Source: Lactuca virosa (Eukaryota; Streptophyta; Magnoliopsida; Asterales; Asteraceae). From it: 64,000 bases of DNA. The translations under genes and the position numbers were made by a program. Shown here one piece after another: positions 10,665 through 22,500 of the stretch. The notes below the pieces were generated by a model. That model searched no databases. It saw only the letters and a list, made by a program, of their open reading frames with translations, and was not told the origin of the DNA. Within the stretch, counting starts at the first letter, position 1. Each line of letters begins with the position of its first letter. Location: assembly GCA_928212115.1 (NCBI GenBank), contig CAKMRJ010005745.1:96032586-96096585 (forward strand), written 5' to 3'.

Positions 10665-11746
10665 TGGTGTACCTTGGATTGTTTGGTCTTGGAATCTTAG
10701 TTCTTGTAAGCTCAGGATGATAGTGGTGGAGTAGTGAGGTTGGGAGATGGTTCGAAAATCCAATGGTTATGGGGTTGGAAGAATGTAGCTGAATCCAAGT
10801 GGGGGAAAATTGTTTGGATTAATGGGAATATTTCCAAGTGAGAATCAACGTCGAACATTATATCATAGGAAAAGTGGTGAGTAAGTTCTAGTTGTCATAT
10901 GAGTCGGGGTTTCTACAAGGAATAATGATCATTGTTTAGTTGTAATCAGGGAGGCAAATGCTGAGTATGCTGGTTATCGTGTCTGGGGACACGGAACATC
11001 GGTAGTGGCGCATTATGAATTGTGAATAGGTTCAGGTTGAGGGTTGGATTAGAACCTCTATGTGTGTTCTAGTCTGATGAAGGCTTTGGGGGTTCGAAGT
11101 ACGACCTGGACGCCTGGATGTGGTTTAACAGGATGGGGTTTCAGCTCATGTTGGTTTTGGCTAAGTATTATGGATAATTGGCAAGACCATGGGTGGGGAC
11201 CATGACTATTGTGGAAGTATTGCAAGACCATAGGTTGTCCGTAGTATCCGCTAGGATGAGTTTGGCCATTGTAGGAAGGGTTGTAAGACTGTGAGGGGAT
11301 CACAACTTTTCATTAGGGTTGGGTCCAACTCGTTATTGTTATTTAATTGTTCCGTGTTTAGGAAAGAGGGTTGCTAGAGCTGTATCGGTAGGTAGACTAA
11401 TATAGCTCTCAATTGAGGGCGAGGCCCATTTGCTTATGCTAGCTTAGGTGAGACCCATAGGTGAGGTCCGCTTGATTATTTTATCTTGGGTGAGCTTCAA
11501 ATGTTGGAGGTTATTCTTAGGGCATGTGGTTTTGGTTGTGAGTTTCCAGGCCAGTCATGGAATATTAGCTATATTAGGCTGATCTGCAATCTTAACATTT
11601 AAGTAGATAAAATCGTGTCACGGTGTATCATGAATCAGTAAGTGTATGAATCATAAAGGTAGGACCCGGTAATGTCTGGCATTTTTGGGGCGTTAGATCA
11701 ATTTTGGAGTAGGGAAGCTCAATGATCAGCGGTTTGGATTTGTGTG
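10665..11746 (+). other. Right-hand remainder of gypsy G
   Basis: It opens with the second copy of the ~95-bp host repeat (to about 10770). At 10797-10810 AAGTGGGGGAAAAT resembles the gypsy polypurine tracts elsewhere in this window. It is followed by TGTTTGG, so a damaged 3' LTR may begin near 10811. From there to 11746 I find no gene. It abuts the gypsy A LTR. Confidence 0.45.
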
Positions 11747-13468
11747 TGTAACATCCCAAAAATCATAGTGAAAAAGTTCATTTTTAAAACCATTTAATAA
11801 TCCAAAGATCATACAAAAACATTGTTTCTAAAAACATAGTCATAAATAAGAGTATCCCAAAATCATCTATCAATAAAATATCCAAGGATGATACACAAAA
11901 TCATGCCTTCTCTTGTCCCGATCATCTGATGTACCTGAAACCATAAAATCCAACTGTACGCCCATGCTTAGTGATTTCCACCAAAAACTCCACACAATAA
12001 TACAATAACAATTAAAATTCATGCATATAGGTTTTGTTGGTCTTTGGCGTCAACCTAACCATCCACAGTTAATTGGCATATTGCTTCAACCCAACCTTCT
12101 ATGGTTTGCTGACATATCGCCTCTACCCAACCGTACCGAGTTTGTTGGTCTACCTTATGAACCAGTACCACCTCAACCCAACCATCTAGAGCTTGTTGGC
12201 CTCCCGCCTCAACCCAACCACCAATATGTCGACATATGTAATAGGTAAACAATAATAAGCAAGTATAGGCAATCATACATAACTACCAATCTAAAAGGTT
12301 ACTACAACATAGCAACATACTGTATACTAGGATACATAACACAACCTAGTAGGCTAACATTGATGCCTTCGACCCACGAGTATAGTGTGGAAAACTCACC
12401 TCAATGTCCAAAAGATAGTTGAACTGATCACTTCTCCAAATATCGGCTCTACAGTTCCAAGTAGGGACCAAGCCTCAATCTACTACTCAAATTACTTTAT
12501 TTGACCTAAAGTCAAACTTGGGCAATGGTCAAAGTCAACGGTCAACGGTCAAAGTCCACACTCCAAAGCCACTAAGTCAGTCGTCACGTCGTGACCATCT
12601 GTTGGTCACGTCGTGACCTAGTAAAACAAAACAGTCACTGACTTATCATTCTCACGTTGTGACATCCCAAGGTGTCATGTCTTGACATCGTTATGGACCA
12701 ACTTGATCTTTAAGCTCTTAATCCATTAAGTCTTGCAGCCAAAACTTCCAGAAGTCCTTCTATGTCCTATAACACCATAAAAATCATAGCCGTTGGACAT
12801 GCATGTCCAACGCATGTCCCAAACAAAATCTAGGGCAAAACAAAGAAGAAATGGGGTTAGGAGCTCATGCAAGAGTCCCAAAACCTAACCATGTTTCAGA
12901 TCCAACAATTATCTTATCAAAGGGACACTGGAGATCCATAAAGTTGGCAACTTTATGGATCCCCAACACTATTTTAAGCCAAGACAAGAAAGATAGTGCA
13001 TAGAAACCTAGATCTAAGCATACAGACTGATAAAGCATTGAACTTCGAAACCAACAAGGGTCCTGAAAGTGTGAAAATGGATGATGGTGAAGCTTAAATG
13101 TTGAGTTGATGCACCAATCTCTATCTCTCCTTCTTATTGTCTAGAAAACACCCAAATGGAGTTTAAAATCAACTATGGAGGATTAGGGTTTCTAGGGGAA
13201 GTGTTAGGAGGTAACCGTGGCTAAGGGCGGGCTAATTGTAGCCCTCACTTCCGTTAAATATAGGAAAAATCCCTGAAATTAGGGTTTGGCTCGTAGCATA
13301 TTTAATGTCGTGACCAATAAGTGGTCACATCGTGACTCCTAAATTCATGCGTGTTTTCGAGAGTCCACGTTATGTCGTGACATGCAAGTTCTCACGTCGT
13401 GACCTAGTTTTAAGCCCAAATTTAGTTTAATAAATTAACAAAATGATTACCTAAACTGAGTGTTACTA
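11747..13468 (-). repeat. 3' LTR of gypsy A
   Basis: On the plus strand it begins TGTAACATCCCAAAAATC and ends GTGTTACTA, beside the polypurine tract. A TATA-like sequence (minus TATATTTAA, about 13254-13264) has the palindromic word GTCACGTCGTGAC or close variants on both sides: about 13315-13410 upstream and about 12580-12690 downstream. A ~35-45-bp tandem repeat based on TTTGTTGG and CAACCCAACC fills 12021-12230. Frames over that block are repeat translations, not genes. Confidence 0.88.
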
Positions 13469-13765
13469 TTCTCCCCCACTTGAACTAGATTTCATCCTCG
13501 AAATCCTTAATTGTAAATAGATTCGGATAATGATCACGAATATTTGACTTGGGCTCCCACATCCACTCGGAACCCTTCCTATGTTTCCACCGGACCTTGA
13601 CCAAAGGCACCACCTTGTTGCATAAGGAATCACCACTGAATCGGTAACCACACACTTATGAAGCTGAGAAACATGGAAGGTGTTGTGTAACTGACTAAGT
13701 TCATCAGCAGATCTAATCGGTAGTCCACCTTTCCTACCGTAGGCATTACTCAAAACGGTTCAATA
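13469..13765 (-). pseudogene. gypsy A integrase C-terminus / end of pol
   Basis: Minus-strand pieces in two frames give the well-known tail of gypsy pol. HNTFHVSQLHKC is at about 13660-13695. Then, frame-shifted, come VRWKHRKGSEWMWEP (about 13545-13590) and NLFTIKDFEDEI near 13490-13520. After this come a stop and the polypurine tract. In the family this region follows the integrase core and acts in target choice. Here it follows RNase H almost directly, so the core is missing. Confidence 0.85.
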
Positions 13766-14330
13766 AATCATGTAACCAACTTGCCTCTCTTCCTGAAGCC
13801 TATAACACCCTTCCAGGGTGATACCTTAAGTAAACCATATCTCTAATCATGTAACCAGAGCTGATCTCGGATAGGAGCACTAGCCGCCTTGCAACTCACG
13901 GAGTCGACGACCACATTGGCCTTTCCCGGATAATAGAGAATATTGCAATTATAATCCTTGACCACGTCAAGCCACCTGTATTGTGTCATGTTCAGTTTCG
14001 GCTGATCCATAATATATATCAAACTCTTATGATCTGTGTGTATGGTAGATTGGACCCTATAATGTTAATGTCACCAAATCTTGAGGGCAAACACCACTGT
14101 CCCTAAATCTAAATCATGTGTTGGGTATCTAACCGCATGAGGCTTCAACTGCCTGGATGCATATGCTATGACCTTGTGCTGCTGCATGAGTATTGTTCCT
14201 AAGCCTATGATCGACACATCACAAAATAGTACAAAATCCTCAACACCCTCAGGGAGGGTCAATACCAGGGCTTCACATAACTTCCTCATCATGGTCTTGG
14301 ATGCATCCTGCTGCTCAGGCCCCCAACGGT
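13766..14330 (-). pseudogene. gypsy A RNase H
   Basis: The open frame 14071-14292 reads LCEALVLTLPEGVEDFVLFC and later GTILMQQHKVIAYASRQLKP, then YPTHDLDLGTVVFALKIW, typical of Ty3/gypsy RNase H. Expected D in FVLFCDVS is retained, while the canonical GLG context is weakened. After a shift it continues with SLKYIMDQPKLNMTQYRW and YNCNILYYPGKANVVVDS (about 13900-14030). Sequence then jumps to the KVSPWKGVI-type motif of the integrase C-terminal region (about 13820-13840). About 1 kb of integrase is therefore deleted. Confidence 0.85.
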
Positions 14331-15290
14331 AATTCAGACTCTTCTTCGTTAGACGATTCAGAAGAATAACAATCTTGGAGAAATCTTAGATGAATCTCTG
14401 ATAATAACCAAACAACCCCAGAAAAATTCGAATATTAGATGGGGACTTTGGAACATCTTACTACATCACTGCCTTAATGTTGGCTGGGTTGACCATAATC
14501 TCGTTCTTATTGAAGAGGTGTCGTAGAAACTGGACCTCTCGTAACCAAAACTCACACTTGGATAAATTGGCTTAAAGCCTCTTCCGCCTCAGTACTCCAA
14601 GTAGCTCTTTGAGATGCTCCTCATGTTGCTCCCTGGTCTTGGAGTAGACTAGGATATCATCAATGAATACAATAATTGATCGGTCGAGCATCAGCCTATA
14701 CATGTGATTCATCAAATCAATGAACGCTGCAGGTGCTTTGGTGAGCCTAAAAAGCATCACCACGAACTCATAATGACTATAACGAGTTCGGAATGATGTC
14801 TTATACATATCCTCCTCTCTGAATCTCATCTGATGGTAACCCGACCTCATATCAATCTTTGAGAACCAAGATGTTCCTTACAATTGATCAAAATATAATC
14901 AATCCTAGAAAATGGGTAAAGATTCTTTACTATCAATTTCTTCAATTCCCGATAATCTATGCACATATGGTGAGACCCATCCTTCTTCTTCATAAACAGA
15001 TTCAGTGCTCCCCAAGGTGAGCTACTTGGTCAGAGAAACTACTTTCCCAACAGCTCTTGTAGCTAAGAGGAAAACTCCTACATCTCTGGTGGTGCAAGAC
15101 GATATGGAGCCTTAGCAATCGGTGTCGCATCGGGGATCAGATTGATCATGAGTTCCACCTGCCTCATAGGAGGCACACCAGGTAAATCCTTTGGAAATAC
15201 ATTTGGAAACTCTCTGAATACTAGCACATCTAAAACCTAAAACTCTCCTCTTATCCTGATTATCAACCACATAAGCAAAGTAACCCAAAC
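14331..15290 (-). pseudogene. gypsy A reverse transcriptase
   Basis: Minus frame 14572-14850 contains MRSGYHQMRFREEDMYKTSF, then FRLTKAPAAFIDLMNHMY, and the active site VFIDDILVYSK at about 14640-14680. It ends with EHLKELLGVLRRKRL. Further palm and thumb sequence lies at 14340-14570 with stops, and upstream finger sequence lies at 14850-15290. The catalytic aspartates are present, but frames are broken on both sides. Family knowledge: this domain copies element RNA into DNA. Confidence 0.85.
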
Positions 15291-15299
15291 ACCCATCCT

Positions 15300-15890
15300 A
15301 AAGATACTATCGATCCCTGACAGATGAAAAAAAGGTCGAACCAACCCTGGTAACCTCACCAAAAATAGTTAGTTCTCCCCGACTTGGGGTTCGAACTACC
15401 ACCAACTTTCTCTCATAGTTGATCAAGGCTCCAAATCTGATCAACCTATCCATCCCTACAATGACACACACATCCACCATAGGGATAGGAACCAAGTTAA
15501 TCGGGTAAGACACCCCAAATATCTCTAAAGTACATTCCTGAAAAAAGCTCGAAGCAGAAACCCTGTGTTCGTTGGCCGAAGTAAACTTGCAACGGACACT
15601 CCATCTCCCCAAGAGCCATATCGAATCCCTTACTGAAGGATTGAGACACAAAGGATCGACTCGCACCTGAGTGAAAAAGCACAAGAGCAGGTAATGAATT
15701 CACTAATAAGGTACCTAGCAGAAACACAATCATAAGCATACAGGTAATAACTTGACAAAATAATAAATGAAAACATAACAGTAATGACGTCAGGTGCCGC
15801 TCTAGTCTCCTCTGCGGTGAGCTGTAAAGCACGACCCTAAGTCTTTAGGGCCTCAACTTTCCCGTAGCGTTCGTATGTGATCTGAAGACT
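15300..15890 (-). pseudogene. gypsy A protease region
   Basis: Minus frame 15497-15832 includes VNSLPALVLFHSGASRSFVS. Relatives have a D-S-G-A-S active site, so the catalytic aspartate is histidine here. The overlapping minus frame 15307-15684 carries YPINLVPIPMVDVCVIVGMD and ALINYERKLVVVRTPS, matching the downstream part of plant gypsy protease domains. The frame switch between them is a shift. It lies between gag and RT as expected. Confidence 0.8.
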
Positions 15891-15894
15891 TGAT

Positions 15895-17000
15895 GGGGAT
15901 GATCTATGTACGGTTCTAGAAGAAAGTAAAGGAAGCTGGGCCTTTACATGGCCCACTTGACCACAATGATAACAAATACACCCGACCGACGATGGGGACT
16001 GCTACTGCAGATAACAATATTCCCCTTCAAAATGGACCTGCCTTCCGAAATTATGGCACCCAGTCGCTGATCGACATATACCCTCATGTACCTTCATGCA
16101 CTAGCCATAAGTGCTACCCCTCTACCCTCCGGATCGCGAATCACCGAGTTTGTACCACTTCACTGCTAGCAGTGTCTGAACTGGTGTCTGCCTCTTCTCT
16201 CTCATCTGGGTCTCAATCTCAATCTTTCTCCTCCGAGCAAAGGACTAAAGCTCGGAGAGAGAGCTATACATATGTATCAATAGAAACTCGTGGATCTCCA
16301 TCTTAAGCATGCTCAAGTAACGGGACATCTGAAGCTGCTCCAAAGCAGCATACTCGGGGAAGACAAGGGCTAACTCAGTAAACATCTTGGTGATCTCCGT
16401 TATTGATCCATCGTCTGCTTCAACGACATATACTCCTGGTCTAACCTATCCCTCTCCACCAGGGGAACATACTCAGCGTGAAATATATCAGTAAATTTCT
16501 CCTATGTCACTACGACTTTCTCCATAGGAGAAAAAGCACCAATCACTAGTTTCCACCAGTCCTTTTTCCCCCAAACAAAGAAGGTTCAAGGAAAACTTGA
16601 CCTTCTGGTCCTCTGTGCACAAACAAGTGAAGAAACAACACTCCACATCATATAGCCAACTTATAGAAACAATAGGGTCCTTGAACCCATTGAACTCTGG
16701 GGGCTTCGTGTTGTTGAAGTCCCAATACTGAACCATCCCCTACCAAGGAGTCCCATAGCAATAATAGCTGCAGTGGCTACAACAGCAACAACCTCGGTAA
16801 CAGAAGTGTATCTCTCATCGAAAATCTCAATCATCACGGTCTTGATAGATCCAAAAATCTCTTATATCAACTCTTTAACATCCATGGTCACCTGAGTGGT
16901 GATCTTCTCACGAATCTCATCATCAGTCAATCTTGGCCTCACTGGGTAGCCAACTCCAAATCATGCACCTAGTATTCGGCATACTAAAAATAAACTGGGA
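15895..17000 (-). pseudogene. gypsy A gag
   Basis: Read on the minus strand from about 16990, the N-terminus has EIREKITTQVTMDVKEL and FGSIKTVMIEIFDERY (about 16800-16920), then WDFNNTKPPEFNGFKDPI and a degenerate helical core (16488-16736). Next is DIFHAEYVPLVERDRL (about 16430-16480), and a CCHC knuckle CYHCGQVGHVKAQ (about 15930-15970) whose last cysteine is replaced. The N-terminus closely resembles the gypsy C gag, so the two are related lineages. Stops and shifts make it inactive. Confidence 0.85.
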
Positions 17001-17777
17001 AAACATTAGAAAAAGATTCATAACCCATACTACTATATCATCATAGAACTACTAAACCCTCGAGGTTTGTGACTTCCTTGATACGCGTACGGGTCCTATG
17101 CTTCTAGTAGTACAGACCCATAATACCTTCCACACCAACCCGTATTTGTCTCAAGGGATCGTCACGTACCAACCGCCCCAAATCCCAATAACTAGGATAC
17201 GCGAACATCCTACACTCACTTTCTCAAGAGTGGCTAATAATTCCTTAAGTTGGCTTTCTACAAACCACACCCACTCATGAAACTTCCACTAACCCTGTAG
17301 CCGCTCGTGTATGCTAATCATACATAACACTAGACTCAAGAGACAGTCGAATACTTGATTCTACCCTAAGCCCATAATAAAACATGGAACGGGAAATAAG
17401 GCTAAATAAAACATGCTCGAGCTATAAAATCTTAGTCATGTACAACTATGATGCACACACAAAGCAACCACAATAATAATGTCAGTTCCATATAGCATAT
17501 AAAGAAATTCTCCTAGGCTATCAGGCATCATAAATCATACAATTCTAATATGCAATTCTTGAAGATCCATAGCTTACAAACTAGCATGTAATTCTATCAT
17601 ATAATCAATATATAAAACAAATATTGGTATGTTGGGGAATACTTTCCTTGACTCCAGCTGATTGTACACATCGCATCCCTTCTGGTAGCCATTTTGAAAT
17701 TAATTTTGAAAAATATTTGTAGATGCTCTGTTTAGTCTAGAATCACACGTGTGTTCATCAAATTCACTCAAACCAGT
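17001..17777 (-). other. gypsy A 5' leader
   Basis: Between gag and the primer site there is no recognisable coding sequence. The small open frame at 17098-17280 has no family match that I see. Confidence 0.5.
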
Positions 17778-17789
17778 GCTCTGATACCA
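17778..17789 (-). other. Primer binding site, initiator tRNA-Met (gypsy A)
   Basis: Plus-strand GCTCTGATACCA is the reverse complement of TGGTATCAGAGC, the 12-nt site complementary to the 3' end of initiator tRNA-Met. It lies directly inside the 5' LTR boundary and sets the element's direction as minus. Confidence 0.93.
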
Positions 17790-17790
17790 A

Positions 17791-19470
17791 CTTCCCAAAA
17801 ATCATACTGAAAATTTTCATTTTTAAAACCATTAGTAATCCATAAATCATACAAAAACATTGTTTCCAAAAGCATAGTCATAAATCAGAGTATCCCAAAA
17901 TCATCTATCATTTAAATATTCCAGTATGATGTGAACAATCATGCCTTTGCCTTGCCCTAGTCATATGATTTACCTGAAACCATGAAATCCAAGTGTAAGC
18001 CCAAGCCTAGTGATTTCCCCCACAATGCTCCACACAATAACACAAAAACAATTAAAATTCCTGCATATAGGTTTTGTTGGCTTGTGGCCTCAACCCAACC
18101 ATCCAGGGTTTGTTGGCATATTGCCACAACCCAACCTTACAGGGTTTGTTGGCATATTGCCTCCACCCAATTGTCGTGGATTTGTTGGTGTACCGTACGA
18201 AGCAGTACCACCTAACCCCAACCATCCAAGGTTGTTTGGACTCCCACCACAGCCTGACCACCAACATGTCTACATATGTAACAGATAAAAAATAATCATC
18301 AAGTATAAGTAATCATACAAAACTACCAATCTAACAGGTCACTACAACATAATAACAACCTACATACCAGGATACATAACAAAACCTAGTGGCCATCATT
18401 GGTACCTTCGACCCACGAGTACAGTAAGGAAAACTCACCTCAAAGTCCGAAAGATAGCTGAACTGATCACTGCTCCAAATATCATCTCTATAGGACATGT
18501 ATACAACAAGAAGGTACAAAGCCTCAATCTACTACTAAACTTACTCCATTTGACTTAAAGTCAAACTTGGTCAACGGTCAAAGTCCACACTCCAAAGTCA
18601 CTCAGCCAGTCGTCACATCGTGACCATCTGTTGGTCACGTCGTGACCTAGTAAAACAAAACAATTGGAAATTTATCATTCTCACGTCGTAACACCCTAAG
18701 GTGTCATGTCGTGACGACGTTCTAGACCAACTTGAGCTTTAAGCTCTTAATCTATTAAGCCTTGTAGCCAAAACTTACAGAAGTCATTCTTTGTCCTAGA
18801 ACACCATAAAAATCATAGCTGTTTGAACATGCATGTCCCAAATGCAAGCTAAGACAAAACAAGGAAGAAATGGTATTAGGAGCTCATGCAAGACTCCTAA
18901 AACCTAACCATACTTCAAATCCAACACTTATCTTATAAAAGGGAATCTGGAGATCCATAAATTTGGCAAATTTATGGACCCCCAACACTATATCAAGCCT
19001 AGACATGAAAGATGGTGCATAAAAACCTAGATCTAAGCTTATAGACTCATACAACACCGAACTTCGAAACTCACAAGGGTTTAGAAGGTGTGAAAATAGA
19101 TGATGGTGAAGTTTGAATGTTAAGTTTTTGCACCGATCTCTATCTCTCCTTATTCTTGACTCGAAAACACCAAATGGAGCTCAAACCAGCTACGGAGGAT
19201 TAGGATTTCAAGGGGAAGTGTTAGGAGGTGATGGAGGCTGAGGGTGGGCTAACCCTAGCCCTCACTTCCTTTAAATATGGGAAAATTATTCCTCAAAATT
19301 AAGGTTTTGCCCGTGGCTAATTTCACGTTGTGACCAATAAGTGGTCACGTCGTGACTCTTAAAGTCATGCATGTTTTCAAGAGGCCACGTCACATAGTGA
19401 CATGCAAGTTCTCATACGATGGCCTAGGCCACGTCAGATTTTTTTTTAATTAGGAGAATTAATCATCCTT
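17791..19470 (-). repeat. 5' LTR of gypsy A, outer end damaged
   Basis: It aligns with 11747 to about 13410 along its length with many substitutions, roughly 90% by eye. The start has lost a few bases (CTTCCCAAAAATC against TGTAACATCCCAAAAATC). A tandem repeat of TTTGTTGGCATATTGCC and CAACCCAACC units lies at 18060-18290. Palindrome words recur at about 18608-18720 and 19325-19440. Similarity fades after about 19430, so the promoter end is incomplete. Confidence 0.85.
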
Positions 19471-19777
<307 letters not shown>

Positions 19778-19837
19778 CAAATGAGAACACTTTCTAAATT
19801 GAGAACAAATGAGAACAAATTCTAGCTAATCAAATTC

Positions 19838-20833
19838 GTTAAAGCATGGACGTCTTATTCACCGCCTCCACACATCGTGTGAGCCAATTGTATCCCAACC
19901 TCCTGAGAATCAACGAGCACCAGCAGCTTCAGCGATTTTGGCGGCATGTCAACAACTTCAGATCCAGTTGCGGCTAATTTCATTCGTTTAATTTTGTTTC
20001 TAGACACGGGAGACTCCTCTGTGGCTGTCTTGTAAATAGCACCACCTGCAAATGCTCACAAATCATACGGGTCATCGTTGATCCCATTGAGAAAGATAAA
20101 GACCTAATTGAATCTTAGCTTCTTGAGTAGCTTTAGCTAATTCACACATTAATGGTTTGTACAAAATCGATTGTGTGTTCCTGATGAGCGATTCACTTTT
20201 CCTCTATTATAAAATTTAAGGGTATCTCGTTTCATCAATAATGGCGAAGATCAGATTTGCGTTTGCTGATTTATAACAGATTCTATTGGCATCTTCATCT
20301 TCATCACTTTTTTTTTCCGAAATTTCTTATTATTTCACGATTTCCAGTTTCCTGATTCCACTTTAATTCCACTATATTACTTATTATGATGAAATTGGTT
20401 ATCGTGGTTCTCGTTCTCCAGCCACTGGATATGAGTGTTGGAATGAAAATATGATTCTTATACCGTGAAGCTGCGCATGGTTACATGGATATGGAGTTTT
20501 TGGTGCCTCACACCAACTGTTTGATTAAAGTGCTCTTATAATTTTTCATAGCGGAATTGGATCTCATGTAGCCTTACAATTGACATACATTGGCGAGTGT
20601 TTTATTTCACATCTTAATTTACTGATTGTTTATGGCATGTATGTTTGTGTTTCATATTCACCATAGCTTGAACACTATGACAACAACCTCAAATATAATT
20701 CTGATAAAACATCCATCACATTGTGGGGCAGTTCTGATTACCATGATCACAAGTTTTTAGAAAATTATGAAGTAGTGTCATCATTGTTTTTGTAGTATGC
20801 TTATTCTCTTAATCTTTTTTCCTTTGTTTGCAG
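19838..20833. other. Unidentified captured or filler sequence upstream of the PAD1 exon
   Basis: The minus strand over about 19900-20060 has a fairly coherent frame (including YKTATEESPVSRN) that I cannot assign. The stretch 20400-20833 ends in a pyrimidine-rich TTTTTTCCTTTGTTTGCAG just before the exon and is probably PAD1 intron. A 3' splice site without a joined upstream exon implies capture from genomic DNA rather than mRNA. Confidence 0.4.
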
Positions 20834-21260
20834 ATCAGTTAGGAAAATTGTAAGCTTGTATGATCACATAGCATTGGCTTATGCTGGACTAAAAGAAGAT
20901 TTCAGTGTTCTTATAAACATGGCACAAATTAAGTGCCAAATCCATAGGCATATTGTTGAGGATCCAGTAACTGTGGAATATATCTCACGTTACATTGCAT
21001 GTCTTCAACGGAAGTACATACAAAGTGGTGGTGTGAGGTCGTTTGTCATTTCAACTCTAGATGTGGAATTTGGTCCATACACATGTGTTCCATCTTTATA
21101 TCAGAATGATCCTTGAGGAACATTTTCTGCTTGGAAAGCTAATGCAACTGGTAGAAACTCCAATTCCATAAGGGCATTTCTAGAAAAGAATTACAAAGAG
21201 AAATCTGGTCAAGAAACTATCAAACTTGCCATTCGTGCTTTGGTTGAATGGAAAACATGA
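20834..21260 (+). pseudogene. PAD1: 20S proteasome alpha-4 subunit (PAD1/PSMA7 type) 3' exon fragment
   Basis: Translation from the splice acceptor gives SVRKIVSLYDHIALAYAGLK, then ECQ-like KCQIHRHIVEDPVTVEYIS, RKYIQSGGVRSF, PSLYQNDP, a stop (TGA at about 21113), then GTFSAWKANATGRNSNSI, FLEKNYKE and SGQETIKLAIRAL, ending at 21260. This matches the C-terminal two thirds of plant PAD1, which forms the outer alpha ring of the 20S proteasome. The TGA replaces the serine of DPSGTFSAW. Other changes include FGLSTL to FVISTL. The N-terminal part with the gate region is absent. It is a captured, dead fragment. PAD1 rather than PAB or PAG is chosen because KANATGRNSNSI is specific to this subunit. 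Confidence 0.9.
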
Positions 21261-21261
21261 A

Positions 21262-22500
21262 AAAATATCTTGTTTATATAAGTCATATTTGATTAGATAC
21301 AAATAATCATAAGTGATTATATGTATTTAATCATATTTGATTTATGTGATTAAATACATATAATCACACATGATTTATGTGATTAGATACATATAATCAC
21401 ATATGATTATATACATGAAAACAAATATTGAACCATGAACATGAAAATAAATCTTTTACACATATTTCATATGTGATTAAGTACATATAATCACATGTGA
21501 TTATATGTATCTAATCATATATGCTTTATTCGGACAAAATTCATTTTTGTGTTTTCGATTCAACAGTTGTTCTCGTGTATATGATTATATGTATCTAATC
21601 ACAAGTGATTATATGCATCTAATCACATATGATTTATATGAACATAAGTGAATTTTGTCTATATGAATCATATATGATTAAATACATATAATCACACGTG
21701 ATTATATATAAGAACAATTATTAACTCAAGAACGTGAAAAAACAAAATCTTGTACACATAAATCATATATGATTAAATACAAATATTCATATTTGATTAA
21801 TACACGAGACAAAATATTGAATCGAAAACGCCAAAATGAATATTGTCCATATAAATCATATGTGATTAAATACACAAGAACAACTATTGAATCAAGAACA
21901 CAAAAACAAATCTTAGCCACATTAATGATATGTGATAAAATACATAATATCACATGTGATTAAATACACGAGACTAACTATTAAATAGAAAACGTGAAAA
22001 TGAATATTGTTCACATAAATCATATGTGATTAAATACATATAATCACATGTGATTGTATGTGTGAAATCACATATGATTTATTTGGACAAGATTCATTAT
22101 CACTTTCTCGATTCAATAATTGTTCTTTGTCAACTTTAATCATATGCGATTAAAGAAATCTAATCATATGTGGTTATAATTTTTTCCATAAAAAATATGA
22201 TTAGATACATATAATCACATATGATTATATACAAGAGAACAATCATTGAATCAAAAACACGAAAACAATTTTTTTTCTTTATTAATCGTATATGAGTAAA
22301 TACATATAATCATATATGATTAAATACATGAGAAAAAATATTAAATGGAAAAGACGAAAACAAATATTTTTATTAAAATCATATGTGAGTAGATATACAT
22401 AACCACATGTTATTATATCTATTTAATCATATGTGATTTATGTGATTAAATACATATAATCACACATGATTTATGTCATTATATGCATTTAATCACATAT
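21262..22500. repeat. AT-rich imperfect palindromic minisatellite
   Basis: Dozens of variants of AATCA(C/T)ATGTGATTA, CATATAATCAC and GATTATATG follow one another. They are interspersed with a longer unit containing CGAGAACAA(C/T)TATTGAAT and AAAACAAAT. Each word is close to self-complementary, so both strands read alike. Short open frames over it, such as 21726-21963, are repeat translations. Confidence 0.85.

Larger units (their letters stand above)
11747..19470 (-). mobile_element. Ty3/gypsy element A, integrase-deleted
   Basis: Two direct LTRs (11747-13468 and 17791 to about 19470) flank an internal region that reads on the minus strand as gag, protease, RT, RNase H and integrase C-terminus. 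A primer site complementary to initiator tRNA-Met is at 17778-17789, and the polypurine tract AGTGGGGGAGAAT is at 13470-13482. The integrase zinc finger and catalytic core are missing. The outer end of the right LTR is truncated or decayed near 19440-19470, so no target duplication can be checked. Confidence 0.9.

Noticed and set aside
12021..12248. Pro/Gln/Asn-rich repeat proteins here and at 17982-18295
   Set aside because: They are translations of the LTR tandem repeat, open in several frames by chance because the unit lacks stops.
21262..22500. CRISPR-like array
   Set aside because: Repeats are imperfect, lack unique spacers of constant size, and the genome is a plant's.
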